Source of the DNA: RXIX01 sp003989075
GTDB taxonomy: Bacteria; Pseudomonadota; Gammaproteobacteria; Competibacterales; Competibacteraceae
Length of the DNA stretch: 29,508 nucleotides
Reading direction: 5' to 3'
Assembly (NCBI GenBank): GCA_029780415.1
Contig: JAKOYN010000094.1
Span: 1 to 29,508, forward strand
The notes beneath the pieces were generated by a model that was not told the origin of the DNA, made no database searches, and saw only the letters and a list, made by a program, of their open reading frames with translations. The position numbers and the translations under genes are program-made. Positions 16,371 through 23,687 of this stretch are shown piece by piece (the first letter of the stretch is position 1; the number at the start of each line of letters is the position of its first letter).

Positions 16371-18422
16371 GTGTCAATCAGGAAAGTTCGCATCCTGCCG
16401 GCGGCGTTGGTTGCTGCCGTGGCTTTCGGGATCACGCTGCTTCTGAGCCAGATGCCTTTTTTTGCCGTTCTCGAACTTAAGGGTCTGGATTTGCTGTTTA
16501 CTTTGCGTGGTCCCTTGCCGGCGCCGGAATCGGTCATCATCGTCGCCATTGATGAAGCCTCCATGGCCGAAATCGGTCAGCAATGGCCTTGGCCGCGCAG
16601 CCTGCATGCGCAGTTGATTCAAAAACTCAATCAGGCCGGCGCGCGGGTGATTGGCTTCGATATTTTGTTCTCGGAGCCTTCGCAACCGGCTGAGGATCAG
16701 GCATTCGCCCGTGCCGTGCAGGAGAGCGGCAACGTGGTGCTGGTCAGTGCGCTGGCGGCGGTGGACGATCCTATGTTTCGGCATACCCTGCGCGTTGATC
16801 CCATGCCGCTGCTGCGCGACGTGGCCACGGTGGGCAATCCCTTTGTCGGCATCGACCGGGATGGCGTGGTGCGGCGGGCGCGGCTCTTGGCGCCGGATAT
16901 GCCGTCCTTTGCCCTGCAGGTGGTGCGGCGCGCCTTGCAGCACAGTCCGCAGTCAGAACACGCCACGCTGCCGCTCGCAAGACAGCTCAAGCCAATCGAT
17001 TTCTTGCAGGAACACTTGATCAACTATCAGGGACCGCCGAAAACCATCAAAGCCGTTTCCTACTATCAGGCTTTACAGTTCGAGCGTATGTTGCCGCCGG
17101 GCCTTTTCGCGGACAAGATCGTGCTGGTCGGGCGCTGGCTGGAGGCGATTCCGGAACCACAGCGCCTGTCCGGCGATATGTTCCTGACGCCATTTTCCTG
17201 GGTGAATGGAGAGGCAGCGGCTGGCGTGGAAATTCAGGCCGAGATCATCGCTGATCTGCTGGCGGAACAGTTCCTGACCGAGCCGGCGCCGCTGGAACGG
17301 GGTCTGCTGCTGCTGGCGCTGGCGCTGCTGACCGGTCTGCTGTTGGCCTGGATCAATCCAGTCGCCGCGACGCTGGCGAGTGTTCTGATCGCGGCGCTGT
17401 GCGTGGCATGGGCCGAGTGGCTGTTTGCCCGCCTTGGGCTGTGCCTGCCGGTCGTTGCCGCGCTCGTGATCGTGGCGCTGGTGCACGGCGGGCTGTTGCT
17501 GCTGCGCGCGCTCAGCGCCGAGCGTGAACGCCGTCAGTTGCTGGAGGAAGTAAACCGCGATCTGGAAGACAAAATCGCCGCCCGCACCCAGGAGCTGTCC
17601 AGCGCCAACCAGGAATTGCAGCAGCGCCACCAGCAGATCGAAACCGCCTATCAGGAATTGGGCCGCACCCAGCAGCAGTTGACGCAATCCGAGAAAATGG
17701 CCTCGCTGGGCCTGCTGGTGGCGGGCGTCGCGCATGAACTGAATAATCCCATCAGTTATGTGCATAGCAATCTGGACCTGATCGAGGACTATACCGAGCG
17801 GCTGGCCGCAGCACTGGACGGGCGCAATCCGGCTGCTGATCCGGGCAAGATCCGCGCGACCCTGCATGAACTGATAACCAGTTGCCGCGATGGCACCACG
17901 CGGGTGAAAAAGATCGTGCTTGATCTGCGCACGTTTTCGCGCACCGACGATACCGGTCTGGTGCTGGCCGACCTGCACGAGGGTCTTGAATCAACGTTGA
18001 ACCTGCTCGAAGCGCAATACCGGGGTCGGATCAGTGTGCATCGTGCATATGGCGGGCTGCCGCGGGTGGAATGCTATCCGGGGCAGATCAATCAGATTTT
18101 CATGAATCTACTGCAAAACGCCGCGCAGGCCATTCCCGGCCAGGGTGAGGTCTGGATTCGTACTTGCACCGTCACGCCGGGTGAGCGCGTGCGTATTGCG
18201 ATCCGCGACAACGGCGTGGGCATTGCCGAGGAACACATGAACAGGCTATTTGATCCCTTCTTCACCACCAAGGCCGTCGGCGCCGGCACCGGGCTGGGGC
18301 TGAGCATCAGTTACGGTATTGCGCAAAAGCACGGTGGCAAAATCGAGGTGACCCGTTGCCTTGACGGGGGCAGTGAATTCACACTGGAACTGCCAATTCG
18401 CCAGCCCCGGGGAGCATTATGA
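16371..18422 (+). CDS. CHASE2-domain sensor histidine kinase
   Basis: The 683-residue inner-membrane kinase starts at GTG 16371. One N-terminal helix (about 9-29) is followed by a periplasmic CHASE2 sensor (about 35-300; PESVIIVAIDEASMAEIG and WPWPRSLHAQLI are typical). Three closely spaced membrane helices follow (about 308-326, 330-350, 356-378), then a coiled-coil linker to about 440. The H-box AHELNNP places the phosphorylated His at 455. The ATPase domain has N583 in the N-box (LLQNAAQAI), DNGVGI from 613 and GTGLGLS from 639. CHASE2 sensors are often encoded beside FecR-domain proteins, as here. Its stop overlaps the start of the response regulator by ATGA, so the two are a cognate pair, with the barrel-FecR protein as the likely input. 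Confidence 0.92.
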   Translation: MSIRKVRILPAALVAAVAFGITLLLSQMPFFAVLELKGLDLLFTLRGPLPAPESVIIVAIDEASMAEIGQQWPWPRSLHAQLIQKLNQAGARVIGFDILFSEPSQPAEDQAFARAVQESGNVVLVSALAAVDDPMFRHTLRVDPMPLLRDVATVGNPFVGIDRDGVVRRARLLAPDMPSFALQVVRRALQHSPQSEHATLPLARQLKPIDFLQEHLINYQGPPKTIKAVSYYQALQFERMLPPGLFADKIVLVGRWLEAIPEPQRLSGDMFLTPFSWVNGEAAAGVEIQAEIIADLLAEQFLTEPAPLERGLLLLALALLTGLLLAWINPVAATLASVLIAALCVAWAEWLFARLGLCLPVVAALVIVALVHGGLLLLRALSAERERRQLLEEVNRDLEDKIAARTQELSSANQELQQRHQQIETAYQELGRTQQQLTQSEKMASLGLLVAGVAHELNNPISYVHSNLDLIEDYTERLAAALDGRNPAADPGKIRATLHELITSCRDGTTRVKKIVLDLRTFSRTDDTGLVLADLHEGLESTLNLLEAQYRGRISVHRAYGGLPRVECYPGQINQIFMNLLQNAAQAIPGQGEVWIRTCTVTPGERVRIAIRDNGVGIAEEHMNRLFDPFFTTKAVGAGTGLGLSISYGIAQKHGGKIEVTRCLDGGSEFTLELPIRQPRGAL

Positions 18423-19807
18423 AGCGCCACAGCCTGTTGATCGTCGATGATGAAAAGGAAATTCTGCGCACCCTTGAGCTGACCTTCGAGGCTGATTATC
18501 AGGTCTTCACCGCCAACAGCGCCCTGGAAGCCCTGGAAATCCTCAAGACTGAGCGGCAGATCGCCCTGATCATCGCCGATCAGCGCATGCCGGACATGAC
18601 CGGCGTGGAAATGTTCGAGCGGGTGATCCAGATTGACCCGCGCATCATTCGCATCACCCTCACCGGCTATACCGACAACGCCGCCCTGATCGACGCGATC
18701 AATCGCGGCCATATCTATCAATACATCGTCAAGCCCTGGGAGCGGCAGGAACTGCGCGTCATGGTTAAGCGCGCCCTGCAAAGCTACGAATTGATTGTGG
18801 AAAACCAGCGGTTGCTGGAGGAATTGCGCCTGGCTAACGCCCGGCTGCACGATGAAAACCGCTTGCTGCGGCAGCGCATCGGTCAGGACACGCGCGACCT
18901 CGACGTCATCGGCAAGAGCCCCGCTCTGCGCAGTGTGCTCGATCAGGTGAACCGGGTGCTCGACAGTTCGGCGACCGTGTTGCTGACCGGCGAAACCGGC
19001 ACCGGCAAAACCCTGCTGGCCCGCTACATTCATCACCACGGGCCGCGCCGTGACAGCATCTTCATCGAACAGAACTGCAGTTCGCTGTCCGAGGCGCTGC
19101 TGGAAAGCGAGCTGTTTGGGCATCGGCGCGGCGCCTTCACCGGCGCGGTGCGCGACCATAAGGGCCTGTTCGAAACGGCCAACGGCGGCACTCTGCTGCT
19201 GGATGAGATCAGTGAAATGAGTCCGGCCCTGCAGGCTAAGTTATTGCAGGTGCTGCAGGATGGCCGTTTCCGGCGCGTCGGCGAAAGCCACTATCAGCAT
19301 GCCGATGTGCGCATCATTGTCGCCACCAATCGCGATTTGGAACAGGAGGTCCGTGCGGGCCGTTTTCGCGCGGATTTGTATTACCGCATCAATGTCTTTC
19401 CGCTTCATATGCCGCCGCTGCGCGAACGGCTGAGCGATATTCCGGCGCTGGTTGAACACAGTTTGCAGAAATTTGGCCAGGCCCTGCGGCGCCCGGTGAC
19501 CGGGATCAGTAGCGAAGCCTTGCAGGTGCTATGCGATTACGATTATCCGGGCAATATCCGCGAACTGGAAAATCTGATTGAGCGTGCCGTGCTGCTGAAT
19601 ACCGGTCCGCAACTTGACCTAGGCGAATGGCTGCCGATGGCGTCATCGAATCATGCCGGTCTGTCACGACTGGAACAGATTGAGCGGTCTGAGATTGAGC
19701 GCCTGCTGGACAAGCATGCCGGCAATCTCGGTCTGGTTGCGCAGGAATTGGGTATCAGCCGGACCACGCTCTGGCGTCGGCTGCGCCAGAACCCGCCCTT
19801 GGCCTGA
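18419..19807 (+). CDS. NtrC-type sigma-54-dependent response regulator
   Basis: The 462-residue protein has a receiver domain (acidic pair Asp10-Asp11, phosphoacceptor Asp54, Thr82, Lys105), a helical linker and a sigma-54 AAA+ domain. The AAA+ domain has Walker A GETGTGKT (191-198), the sigma-54-contacting GAFTGA loop (238-243) and Walker B TLLLDEISEM. It ends in a Fis-type helix-turn-helix (VAQELGISRTTLWRRLRQ). It is the terminal gene of the operon and overlaps the kinase by four bases. An intact GAFTGA means that it should activate sigma-54 promoters. Two matching palindromic elements and a sigma-54 promoter lie immediately downstream, and they are its most likely targets. Confidence 0.94.
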   Translation: MKRHSLLIVDDEKEILRTLELTFEADYQVFTANSALEALEILKTERQIALIIADQRMPDMTGVEMFERVIQIDPRIIRITLTGYTDNAALIDAINRGHIYQYIVKPWERQELRVMVKRALQSYELIVENQRLLEELRLANARLHDENRLLRQRIGQDTRDLDVIGKSPALRSVLDQVNRVLDSSATVLLTGETGTGKTLLARYIHHHGPRRDSIFIEQNCSSLSEALLESELFGHRRGAFTGAVRDHKGLFETANGGTLLLDEISEMSPALQAKLLQVLQDGRFRRVGESHYQHADVRIIVATNRDLEQEVRAGRFRADLYYRINVFPLHMPPLRERLSDIPALVEHSLQKFGQALRRPVTGISSEALQVLCDYDYPGNIRELENLIERAVLLNTGPQLDLGEWLPMASSNHAGLSRLEQIERSEIERLLDKHAGNLGLVAQELGISRTTLWRRLRQNPPLA

Positions 19808-19855
19808 CCCGGTGCGCGGCAAGCCCCGCCGTTCCGGGTGGTATTTCCATTCCAT

Positions 19856-19902
19856 GTTTCAATTTGAAACGAGGGCGTGAAACAGACGTTTCAAAGTGAA
19901 AA
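19856..19902 (+). promoter_or_regulatory. paired upstream activator sites (GTTTCA-N3-TGAAA)
   Basis: GTTTCA-ATT-TGAAAC (19856-19870) is a perfect inverted repeat. GTTTCA-AAG-TGAAAA (19888-19902) repeats its pattern with one mismatch. The centres are 32 bases apart, about three helical turns, so dimers would bind the same DNA face. A further TGAAAC at 19878-19883 creates an overlapping palindrome with the second site. They lie about 155-190 bases upstream of the predicted sigma-54 transcription start, the usual range for NtrC-type enhancers. Binding by the regulator encoded just upstream is inferred. Confidence 0.6.
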
Positions 19903-19939
19903 ACCCGCTGGAATTTTAGCATCCCTTTAGAATCCTCCG

Positions 19940-19966
19940 AGCACCCTTATGGGGTGCTTTTTTTTT
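19940..19966 (+). terminator. intrinsic terminator of the kinase/regulator operon
   Basis: AGCACCC (19940-19946) pairs with GGGTGCT (19952-19958) around a five-base loop and is followed by an unbroken T run to 19966. This is a textbook rho-independent terminator, 132 bases past the regulator stop. It separates the signalling operon from the downstream XRE gene, which therefore needs its own promoter. Confidence 0.9.
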
Positions 19967-20022
19967 GTTATCAACCTGTATTTTAAATGATTTTTAATGG
20001 GTTCTTTTAAAGAAATATCGTC

Positions 20023-20038
20023 TGGCCCCGGTTTTGCT
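20023..20038 (+). promoter_or_regulatory. sigma-54 promoter for the XRE regulator gene
   Basis: TGGCCCCGGTTTTGCT has the -24 TGGC and -12 TTGCT elements at the exact spacing required by RpoN (GG at 20024-20025, GC at 20036-20037). The predicted start is near 20049, giving a leader of about 105 bases before the XRE ATG. The presence of an NtrC-type activator gene and enhancer-like palindromes just upstream strengthens the call. Confidence 0.65.
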
Positions 20039-20050
20039 TATATCCAGATA

Positions 20051-20064
20051 ACGATACATATCGT
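20051..20064. promoter_or_regulatory. perfect palindrome at the predicted transcription start
   Basis: ACGATA (20051-20056) and TATCGT (20059-20064) are perfect arms around two bases. The site directly follows the predicted sigma-54 start, where a bound repressor would block transcription. An obvious candidate binder is the XRE protein encoded downstream (autoregulation). A second, shorter inverted repeat GGGTC/GACCC lies at 20076-20092. Confidence 0.4.
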
Positions 20065-20153
20065 GGTTTTTTTGGGGGTCTATCGCTGACCCATTTCACA
20101 AGCTGAAATCCTGCTTAATGTCATTATTTTGATATATATTGTTGGGGGTCGTC

Positions 20154-20519
20154 ATGGAACACTTTGGTCACCATACCCGTTTGTTGCGCGAACGCTATCG
20201 TCAAGCCAATAACCGCTATTCAATTCGTCAGACCGCTTTGCGCGTTGGTCTTGCACCGGGTTATCTGAGCAGAATCGAGCGGGGCAATGCCTTGCCGCCG
20301 TCGGAAGACGCGATTCGGCGTCTGGCGGCTGATCTCGGCGAGGATTTTGATTATCTGCTGGCTCTGGCGGGCAAGATTTCCAGCGATGTACGCGAGATCA
20401 TCATGCGGCGGCCGGTCCTGTTTACGGAATTGATCCGCTGCCTGAACGACGTGCCTGATCATGAGTTGGCGAAACTGGTCAGCAGGATCCGCAACGGCGA
20501 TTGGGCGGAGAATCGCTGA
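20154..20519 (+). CDS. XRE-family helix-turn-helix regulator
   Basis: ATG 20154 follows a GGGGG ribosome binding site (20144-20148), giving 121 residues. Residues about 8-70 are a Cro/CI-type DNA-binding domain: IRQTALRVGLAPGYLSRIERG has the helix-turn-helix and the conserved LSRIERG, and PPSEDAIRRLAADLGED completes the five helices. The rest (residues about 75-121, IIMRRPVLFTELIRCLNDVPDHELAKLVSRIRNGDW) is a conserved C-terminal block often found in this small-regulator family and may mediate dimerisation. It is monocistronic, preceded by a sigma-54 promoter and a terminator, and followed by repeats. It is presumably the primary target, and the relay, of the upstream two-component system. Confidence 0.88.
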   Translation: MEHFGHHTRLLRERYRQANNRYSIRQTALRVGLAPGYLSRIERGNALPPSEDAIRRLAADLGEDFDYLLALAGKISSDVREIIMRRPVLFTELIRCLNDVPDHELAKLVSRIRNGDWAENR

Positions 20520-20589
20520 ATCCGGTGCTGCGGCAGGCCCCGCCGTACAGGACGAGGTTTGCCGCACGACTGCTCAAGCCATATTCACA

Positions 20590-20760
20590 GGACTTTCGCT
20601 TACCTTGCTTTTTCCGTCATACCCGCGAAAGCGGGTATCCATTCTTTTCAACACGCTACTGGATTCCCGCATACGCGGGAATGACGAATGACGCGATATT
20701 GAGTCTGTATCTGACCTTCTGGATTCCCGCATACGCGGGAATGACGAAAAGCGAAAGTCC
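20590..20760 (+). repeat. palindromic MITE-like element, long copy
   Basis: The 171-base element has terminal inverted repeats GGACTTTCGCTT (20590-20601) and AAGCGAAAGTCC (20749-20760). Inside are perfect hairpins: ATACCCGC-GAAA-GCGGGTAT and two copies of ATTCCCGC-ATAC-GCGGGAAT. The latter sit in identical 30-base units at 20659-20688 and 20719-20748, spaced by 30 bases. A shorter, inverted copy without the 60-base internal repeat lies at 25527-25637. It fills much of the gap between the XRE gene and the LssY-like gene; in the remaining 170 bases (20761-20930) I see nothing. It carries no coding capacity, so movement would need a transposase supplied in trans. Confidence 0.8.
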
Positions 20761-20930
20761 CGATTCAATCCCTTGGAGTACCCACCCGCGCGAGCGGCGG
20801 GCGGCCTGGGCGTGGTGGCAAAGTTGCGTCCTGCTGTGGCATAAGGCGTCGTTCACCCGCATAATTTCGGCACACAACAAGCTCGACGCCGACGCCCCCG
20901 ACCCAACCGCCACCTGAAAATCATCCTGCC

Positions 20931-22925
20931 ATGCAGTCCGAGTTCGTCAATGCGATGTTCGAGTGGATCGCGGCCCATCCCGGTTGGATGAGTGCCGCGA
21001 TTTTCATCACCGCCCTGTGTGAATCGCTGACCATCGTCGGCGTCATCATCCCCGGCGCCCTGATCATGTTCACCCTGGGCGCTTTCATTGGCCTCGGTCA
21101 TGTCGACTTCTGGTCAGCCTACTGGTGGTCGGCGCTGGGCGCGGTGGCCGGCGATGCCATCAGCTTCTGGATTGGCCGGGTGTTTCATCAGGGCGTGCGC
21201 CGGGTTTGGCCGTTCACCCGCCACCCGGAACTGATCGGGCGCAGTGAGGATTTTTTCCGCAAGCACGGCGGCAAGGGTGTGCTGTTTGGGCGCTTTTTCG
21301 GCCCGGTGCGCGGCACCATTCCCACCGTGGCCGGGATGATGGACATGAGCTGGCGCGATTTCATGATCGCCAACGTGATCTCGGCGATCCTGTGGGCACC
21401 GGCCTATCTGGTGCCGGGGATGGCATTTGGCGCCTCGCTGGAGATCGCCTCGCGGGTGGCCGGGCGGCTGGTGGTGCTGATTCTGATCATCGCCGTCCTG
21501 TTGTGGCTGACCACCTGGCTGGTGACGCATGCCGTGCGCCTGTTCCAGGCCCACGCGACCGACTGGCTGCAGCGCTTTTCCACCTGGAGCCATGGCCGGC
21601 GCCTGATTGGCCCGATTGGCGCCTCGCTGCTTGATCCGGAAAAAGGCGAACTGCGCGGTCTGGCGACCCTGGCGGTGCTGCTGCTGGGCAGTGTGCTGCT
21701 GCTCAGCCTGAGCCTGAGTGCGGCCGGTCATCAATTGCCCAGCGGTCTGGATCAGAGCCTGTACCACTTTTTCCAGGAACTGCGCACGCCCTGGGCTGAT
21801 GCCCTGATGGTGTTTACCGCTGAACTGGGCGATTATCAGGTGACTCTGCCGCTGAGCGTGGTGGTGTTTTGCTGGCTGGTCTGGCGGCGCAACGGCTCAG
21901 CGGCCTGGCACTGGCTGGCGGCGCTGGGCTTTGGCATGGTCACCAACCTGCTGTTTCGCTGGCTGCTGCCGGTATCCAGTCCGGCCGAGGTCGCCGCCGG
22001 TCTGCAGGGTTATTCCTTCCCCTCCAGCCATGCCACGTTCAGTACCCTGGTGTTTGGCTTTCTGGCGGCCCTGATTGCCCGTGAGCTGCCGCCGCCGCGG
22101 CGCTGGATCGTGTATCTGGCGGCGGCGTTTCTGATTGTGCCGATTGCCTTTGCCCGACTGTATCTGGGCGTGCACTGGCTGACCGATACCCTGGCCGGGC
22201 TGTGCCTGGGGCTGATCTGGGTGGCGGTGCTGGCGCTGGCCTATAACCATCACCGGCAGACGGTGCTGGCCTGGCGCGGGCTACTGGCCTATAGCGTGCT
22301 GGCCCTGCTGGTCATGGATCTGCTGCATGTGACGCTCGACTATCGCGCCGATCTGCAGCGCTACCAGTCGCGTACTCTCCTGCAGTGGCAGGAACAGGCG
22401 CATTGGTGGGCGGAGGGCTGGCGCGAGCTGCCGCAGCGGCGCCGTGATTTTGGCGGGCAGCGCCGGCAGGATTTTGTGCTGCAGTGGGCGGGCAGCCGCG
22501 AGGAGCTGGAAACCCGGCTGCTGGCCGCCGGCTGGCAGTTGCCGCCGGCGCTGGAGCTGAAGAGCATGCTGCTGTGGCTGAGTCCGCAGGTGGCCTTGCA
22601 CGAGCTGCCGGTGCTGCCGCAGACCCATGCCGGCCGCGAGGATGCGCTGACCCTGGTGCGTTATGACGAGGATGCCCACTTGCGCTGGGTGCTGCGTTTC
22701 TGGGATGTCGATGCCCGCCTGCGCGAGGGGGAGCGGCCGATCTGGATCGGCAGCCTGATTCGCCAGAAGCTGGAGCCGCGCATGCACCTGTTTACCTTTG
22801 CCATCGATGATCCGCTGAGCCGCGCCCCGGCGGATCTGTTGGCGCCGGCCTGGCAGGGGTTGCAGACCCGGGTGGTGCAGGGCGAGACAGCCGCCGGACC
22901 CCGGATCACGCTGATTGTCGAATAG
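20931..22925 (+). CDS. LssY-like membrane protein: DedA + PAP2 phosphatase + C-terminal domain
   Basis: The 664-residue inner-membrane protein has three parts. Residues about 1-200 are a DedA/SNARE-associated domain (ITALCESLTIVGVIIPGALI; GKGVLFGRFFGPVRGTIPTVAGM). Residues about 260-445 are a PAP2-type lipid phosphatase with motif 2 PSSH (364-367) and motif 3 ARLYLGVHWLTD (Arg409, His415, Asp419). The first PAP2 motif is degenerate. Residues about 470-664 are a soluble tail resembling the LssY C-terminal domain. LssY of Legionella, found near a type I secretion operon, has the same DedA-PAP2 arrangement. The likely role is dephosphorylation or flipping of a polyprenyl or phospholipid pyrophosphate. 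ATG 20931 has no strong ribosome binding site, but the protein begins as DedA proteins do. No secretion genes are adjacent. Confidence 0.88.
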   Translation: MQSEFVNAMFEWIAAHPGWMSAAIFITALCESLTIVGVIIPGALIMFTLGAFIGLGHVDFWSAYWWSALGAVAGDAISFWIGRVFHQGVRRVWPFTRHPELIGRSEDFFRKHGGKGVLFGRFFGPVRGTIPTVAGMMDMSWRDFMIANVISAILWAPAYLVPGMAFGASLEIASRVAGRLVVLILIIAVLLWLTTWLVTHAVRLFQAHATDWLQRFSTWSHGRRLIGPIGASLLDPEKGELRGLATLAVLLLGSVLLLSLSLSAAGHQLPSGLDQSLYHFFQELRTPWADALMVFTAELGDYQVTLPLSVVVFCWLVWRRNGSAAWHWLAALGFGMVTNLLFRWLLPVSSPAEVAAGLQGYSFPSSHATFSTLVFGFLAALIARELPPPRRWIVYLAAAFLIVPIAFARLYLGVHWLTDTLAGLCLGLIWVAVLALAYNHHRQTVLAWRGLLAYSVLALLVMDLLHVTLDYRADLQRYQSRTLLQWQEQAHWWAEGWRELPQRRRDFGGQRRQDFVLQWAGSREELETRLLAAGWQLPPALELKSMLLWLSPQVALHELPVLPQTHAGREDALTLVRYDEDAHLRWVLRFWDVDARLREGERPIWIGSLIRQKLEPRMHLFTFAIDDPLSRAPADLLAPAWQGLQTRVVQGETAAGPRITLIVE

Positions 22926-22965
22926 GCGCCGCTGTTGCTTGCCGGTGAGGGTGGCCGTGCGCGGC

Positions 22966-22997
22966 TTGCCCTTCGACAGGCTCAGGGCGAACGGGTG
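22966..22997 (+). repeat. dispersed 32-bp repeat, copy 2
   Basis: This is identical over 32 bases to 12683-12714 and in the same orientation. It lies in the 172-base gap between the LssY-like gene and the cysteine hydrolase gene. Both copies are intergenic and hairpin-forming, as expected for REP-type sequences. Confidence 0.75.
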
Positions 22998-23097
22998 ATT
23001 TAACGGGTGTTGCGGGTCATGCCGTACTGGCTTGGCCTAGGCGGCTCACGCAGTGTTGAGCGGATTGGATTCAGAATTGCCATAGGCGAAATGACCG

Positions 23098-23643
23098 ATG
23101 CTGATGAGACTTGAGACTTCGGCCTTGCTGGTCGTGGATATACAGGAACGGCTGCTGCCCGCCGTGCATGACAATGCGCGCGTGGTGGCCAATAGCGTGT
23201 GGCTGATCCGTGTCGCGCAACGGCTGGGCGTGCCGGTGCTGGCCTCGGAGCAGTATCCACAGGGTCTGGGCGGCACGGTGGCGGCGATCCGCGAACTGCT
23301 GCCGGCGGAAGCCTTCGTTGATAAGCTGCATTTTTCCTGCGCTGCCGAGCAGGGCTGCATGCGCCGCATCGATGCTCTGGACCGTGAGCAAGTGGTGATC
23401 GTCGGTATCGAGGCGCATGTGTGCGTGCTGCAAACCGCGCTGGAACTGCGCGCCGCCGGCAAGGAGGTCTATCTGGTCGCGGATGCGGTGTCGTCGCGGG
23501 CGCCGGGCGATGTGCAGTTGGCGCTGGAGCGGATGCGTGCTGCCGGCGTGCAGGTGGTCAGCCGGGAGATGGTGGTGTTTGAATGGCTGCGTCAGGCCGG
23601 CACCGACATCTTCCGCGCCATCAGCCGCGAGTTTCTGCGTTGA
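23098..23643 (+). CDS. isochorismatase-like cysteine hydrolase
   Basis: The 181-residue cytoplasmic enzyme has the Asp-Lys-Cys triad of the isochorismatase-like fold: Asp14 (LLVVDIQERLLPAV), Lys76 (FVDKLHFSC) and nucleophile Cys109 (VGIEAHVCVLQTALEL, with the usual cis-peptide region GIEAH just before it). Members hydrolyse amides or esters such as nicotinamide or N-carbamoyl compounds; this subgroup (YcaC-like 'hydrolase') has no agreed substrate. Start candidates are ATG 23098 and ATG 23104, with only a weak AGG upstream. It lies 44 bases before ispG and could be cotranscribed, but no functional link is evident. Confidence 0.88.
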   Translation: MLMRLETSALLVVDIQERLLPAVHDNARVVANSVWLIRVAQRLGVPVLASEQYPQGLGGTVAAIRELLPAEAFVDKLHFSCAAEQGCMRRIDALDREQVVIVGIEAHVCVLQTALELRAAGKEVYLVADAVSSRAPGDVQLALERMRAAGVQVVSREMVVFEWLRQAGTDIFRAISREFLR

Positions 23644-23687
23644 GCCGCGCGCGGCCACGCTATTGGGCCATTTTTTAAGGGATGCCG

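Noticed and set aside
20051..20073. Palindrome followed by a T run as a second terminator
   Set aside because: The stem is only six A/T-rich pairs with a two-base loop, and two G residues separate it from the T run. An operator at the promoter start is more plausible.
20659..20748. Two identical 30-base repeats with a 30-base spacer, resembling a minimal CRISPR array
   Set aside because: There are only two repeats. Each is a self-complementary hairpin that also occurs in a dispersed element at 25527-25637, and no cas genes are present. They are internal units of the MITE-like repeat.
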